From contig CALCEA010000053.1 of assembly GCA_937900675.1 (NCBI GenBank), positions 1 to 15,825 on the forward strand: 15,825 nucleotides of DNA, read 5' to 3'. The stretch comes from an uncultured Chitinophagaceae bacterium (GTDB lineage: Bacteria > Bacteroidota > Bacteroidia > Chitinophagales > Chitinophagaceae). Shown piece after piece: positions 15,471 to 15,825 of the stretch (positions within the stretch are counted from its first letter, which is position 1; every line of letters begins with the position of its first letter). Made by a program: the position numbers and the translations under genes. The notes below the pieces were generated by a model that saw only the letters and a list, made by a program, of their open reading frames with translations, did no database searches and had not been told where the DNA came from.

Positions 15471-15825
15471 ATGAAAAAAATAATAGCAAGCTTAATTGCG
15501 GTCATTTCATTGATTGTATCAGCAAATATTTCTTTTGCACAAACGCAACAAGAAAAAATTAATAAAGAGATTGACAATAATCAATTCGAATTAATTAATG
15601 AGTTTACAACATTATTAAGTATACCTAATGTGGCTGCAAACCAAGCCGGATTAAATGAGAATGCCAAATGGATAATGCAGTATATGCAATCTAAAGGTAT
15701 TCAAAACACTAGTTTACTTACTTTAGATAAAGCAAATGTTCCTCCTGTCGTATATGGAGAAGTAAAAGTACCAGGTGCTAAAGAAACCATTATTTTTTAC
15801 GCGCATTATGATGGACAGCCAGTAG
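15471..15825 (+). CDS. Secreted M20 family dipeptidase (carnosinase-like), 3' end cut by window
   Basis: I translated 118 residues by hand from the ATG at 15471 to the window edge. A Sec signal peptide (MKKIIASLI, ending SFA-Q near residue 23) is followed by EFTTLLSIPNV (46-56) and, at the very end, FYAHYDGQPV. The HYDGQPV motif carries the first zinc-ligand His and the neighbouring catalytic Asp of the carnosinase/ArgE-like M20 dipeptidases, and differs from the HACGHDAH site of the amidohydrolase at 7408-8691, so the two are not recent duplicates. The rest of the di-metal site lies beyond the window. It follows the M24 gene but is separated by a terminator and an inverted repeat, so it probably has its own transcription start. 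Likely role: cleavage of short peptides outside the cytoplasm. Confidence 0.85.
   Translation, partial: MKKIIASLIAVISLIVSANISFAQTQQEKINKEIDNNQFELINEFTTLLSIPNVAANQAGLNENAKWIMQYMQSKGIQNTSLLTLDKANVPPVVYGEVKVPGAKETIIFYAHYDGQPV

Noticed and set aside
1..15825. Mobile element, CRISPR array, tRNA or rRNA
   Set aside because: I saw no transposase or integrase frame, no regularly spaced repeats, and no tRNA-like or rRNA sequence; gene order and composition look uniform.

Overview
The window looks like a piece of an AT-rich Bacteroidota chromosome, most likely Chitinophagaceae or a close relative. This is inferred from gene content and style, not from a marker gene. All seven Sec-type signal peptides place a Gln at the predicted first mature residue. 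Ribosome-binding sites are weak or absent. Several genes use TTG or GTG starts. A CBM9/DUF5916 outer-membrane protein, a VPS10/BNR-repeat protein, an AlkB-type hydroxylase and Tat-exported enzymes fit the phylum. The window is densely coding: no gap exceeds 165 bases, and I see no rRNA, tRNA, CRISPR array, insertion sequence or integrase.

Left block (1-6306): two divergent transcription units share a 51-base intergenic region (3852-3902). The minus-strand unit runs ApbE flavinyltransferase, SUMF1-like protein without the catalytic cysteines, Tat-exported Gfo/Idh/MocA oxidoreductase, MFS transporter (cut by the window start), with gaps of only 37, 10 and 13 bases. The plus-strand unit is a Tat-exported hydroxypyruvate-isomerase-like TIM-barrel protein followed by a secreted GH29 alpha-L-fucosidase. 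Together they resemble a periplasmic sugar-processing module: release a sugar, oxidise or isomerise it outside the cytoplasm, then import the product. No SusC/SusD pair or sulfatase is present.

Middle block (6307-8721): an AlkB-type membrane di-iron hydroxylase ends exactly stop-to-stop against the fucosidase. It is divergent, by 45 bases, from a secreted M20D amidohydrolase that ends in a strong bidirectional terminator.

Right block (8739-15825): a 960-residue Asp-box beta-propeller protein and a CBM9/DUF5916 barrel protein lie in tandem on the minus strand, separated by a terminator hairpin and a 26-bp perfect palindrome. Divergent from them are a Tat-exported M24 (Xaa-Pro/creatinase-type) peptidase, a terminator, an inverted repeat, and the start of a secreted M20 dipeptidase cut by the window end. 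This side looks like extracytoplasmic peptide turnover plus outer-membrane surface proteins.

The most interesting points are the periplasmic Tat/ApbE/SUMF1/GH29 neighbourhood, the 26-bp palindrome, related AT palindromes in two divergent promoters, and three terminators whose stems include bases of the preceding stop codon.
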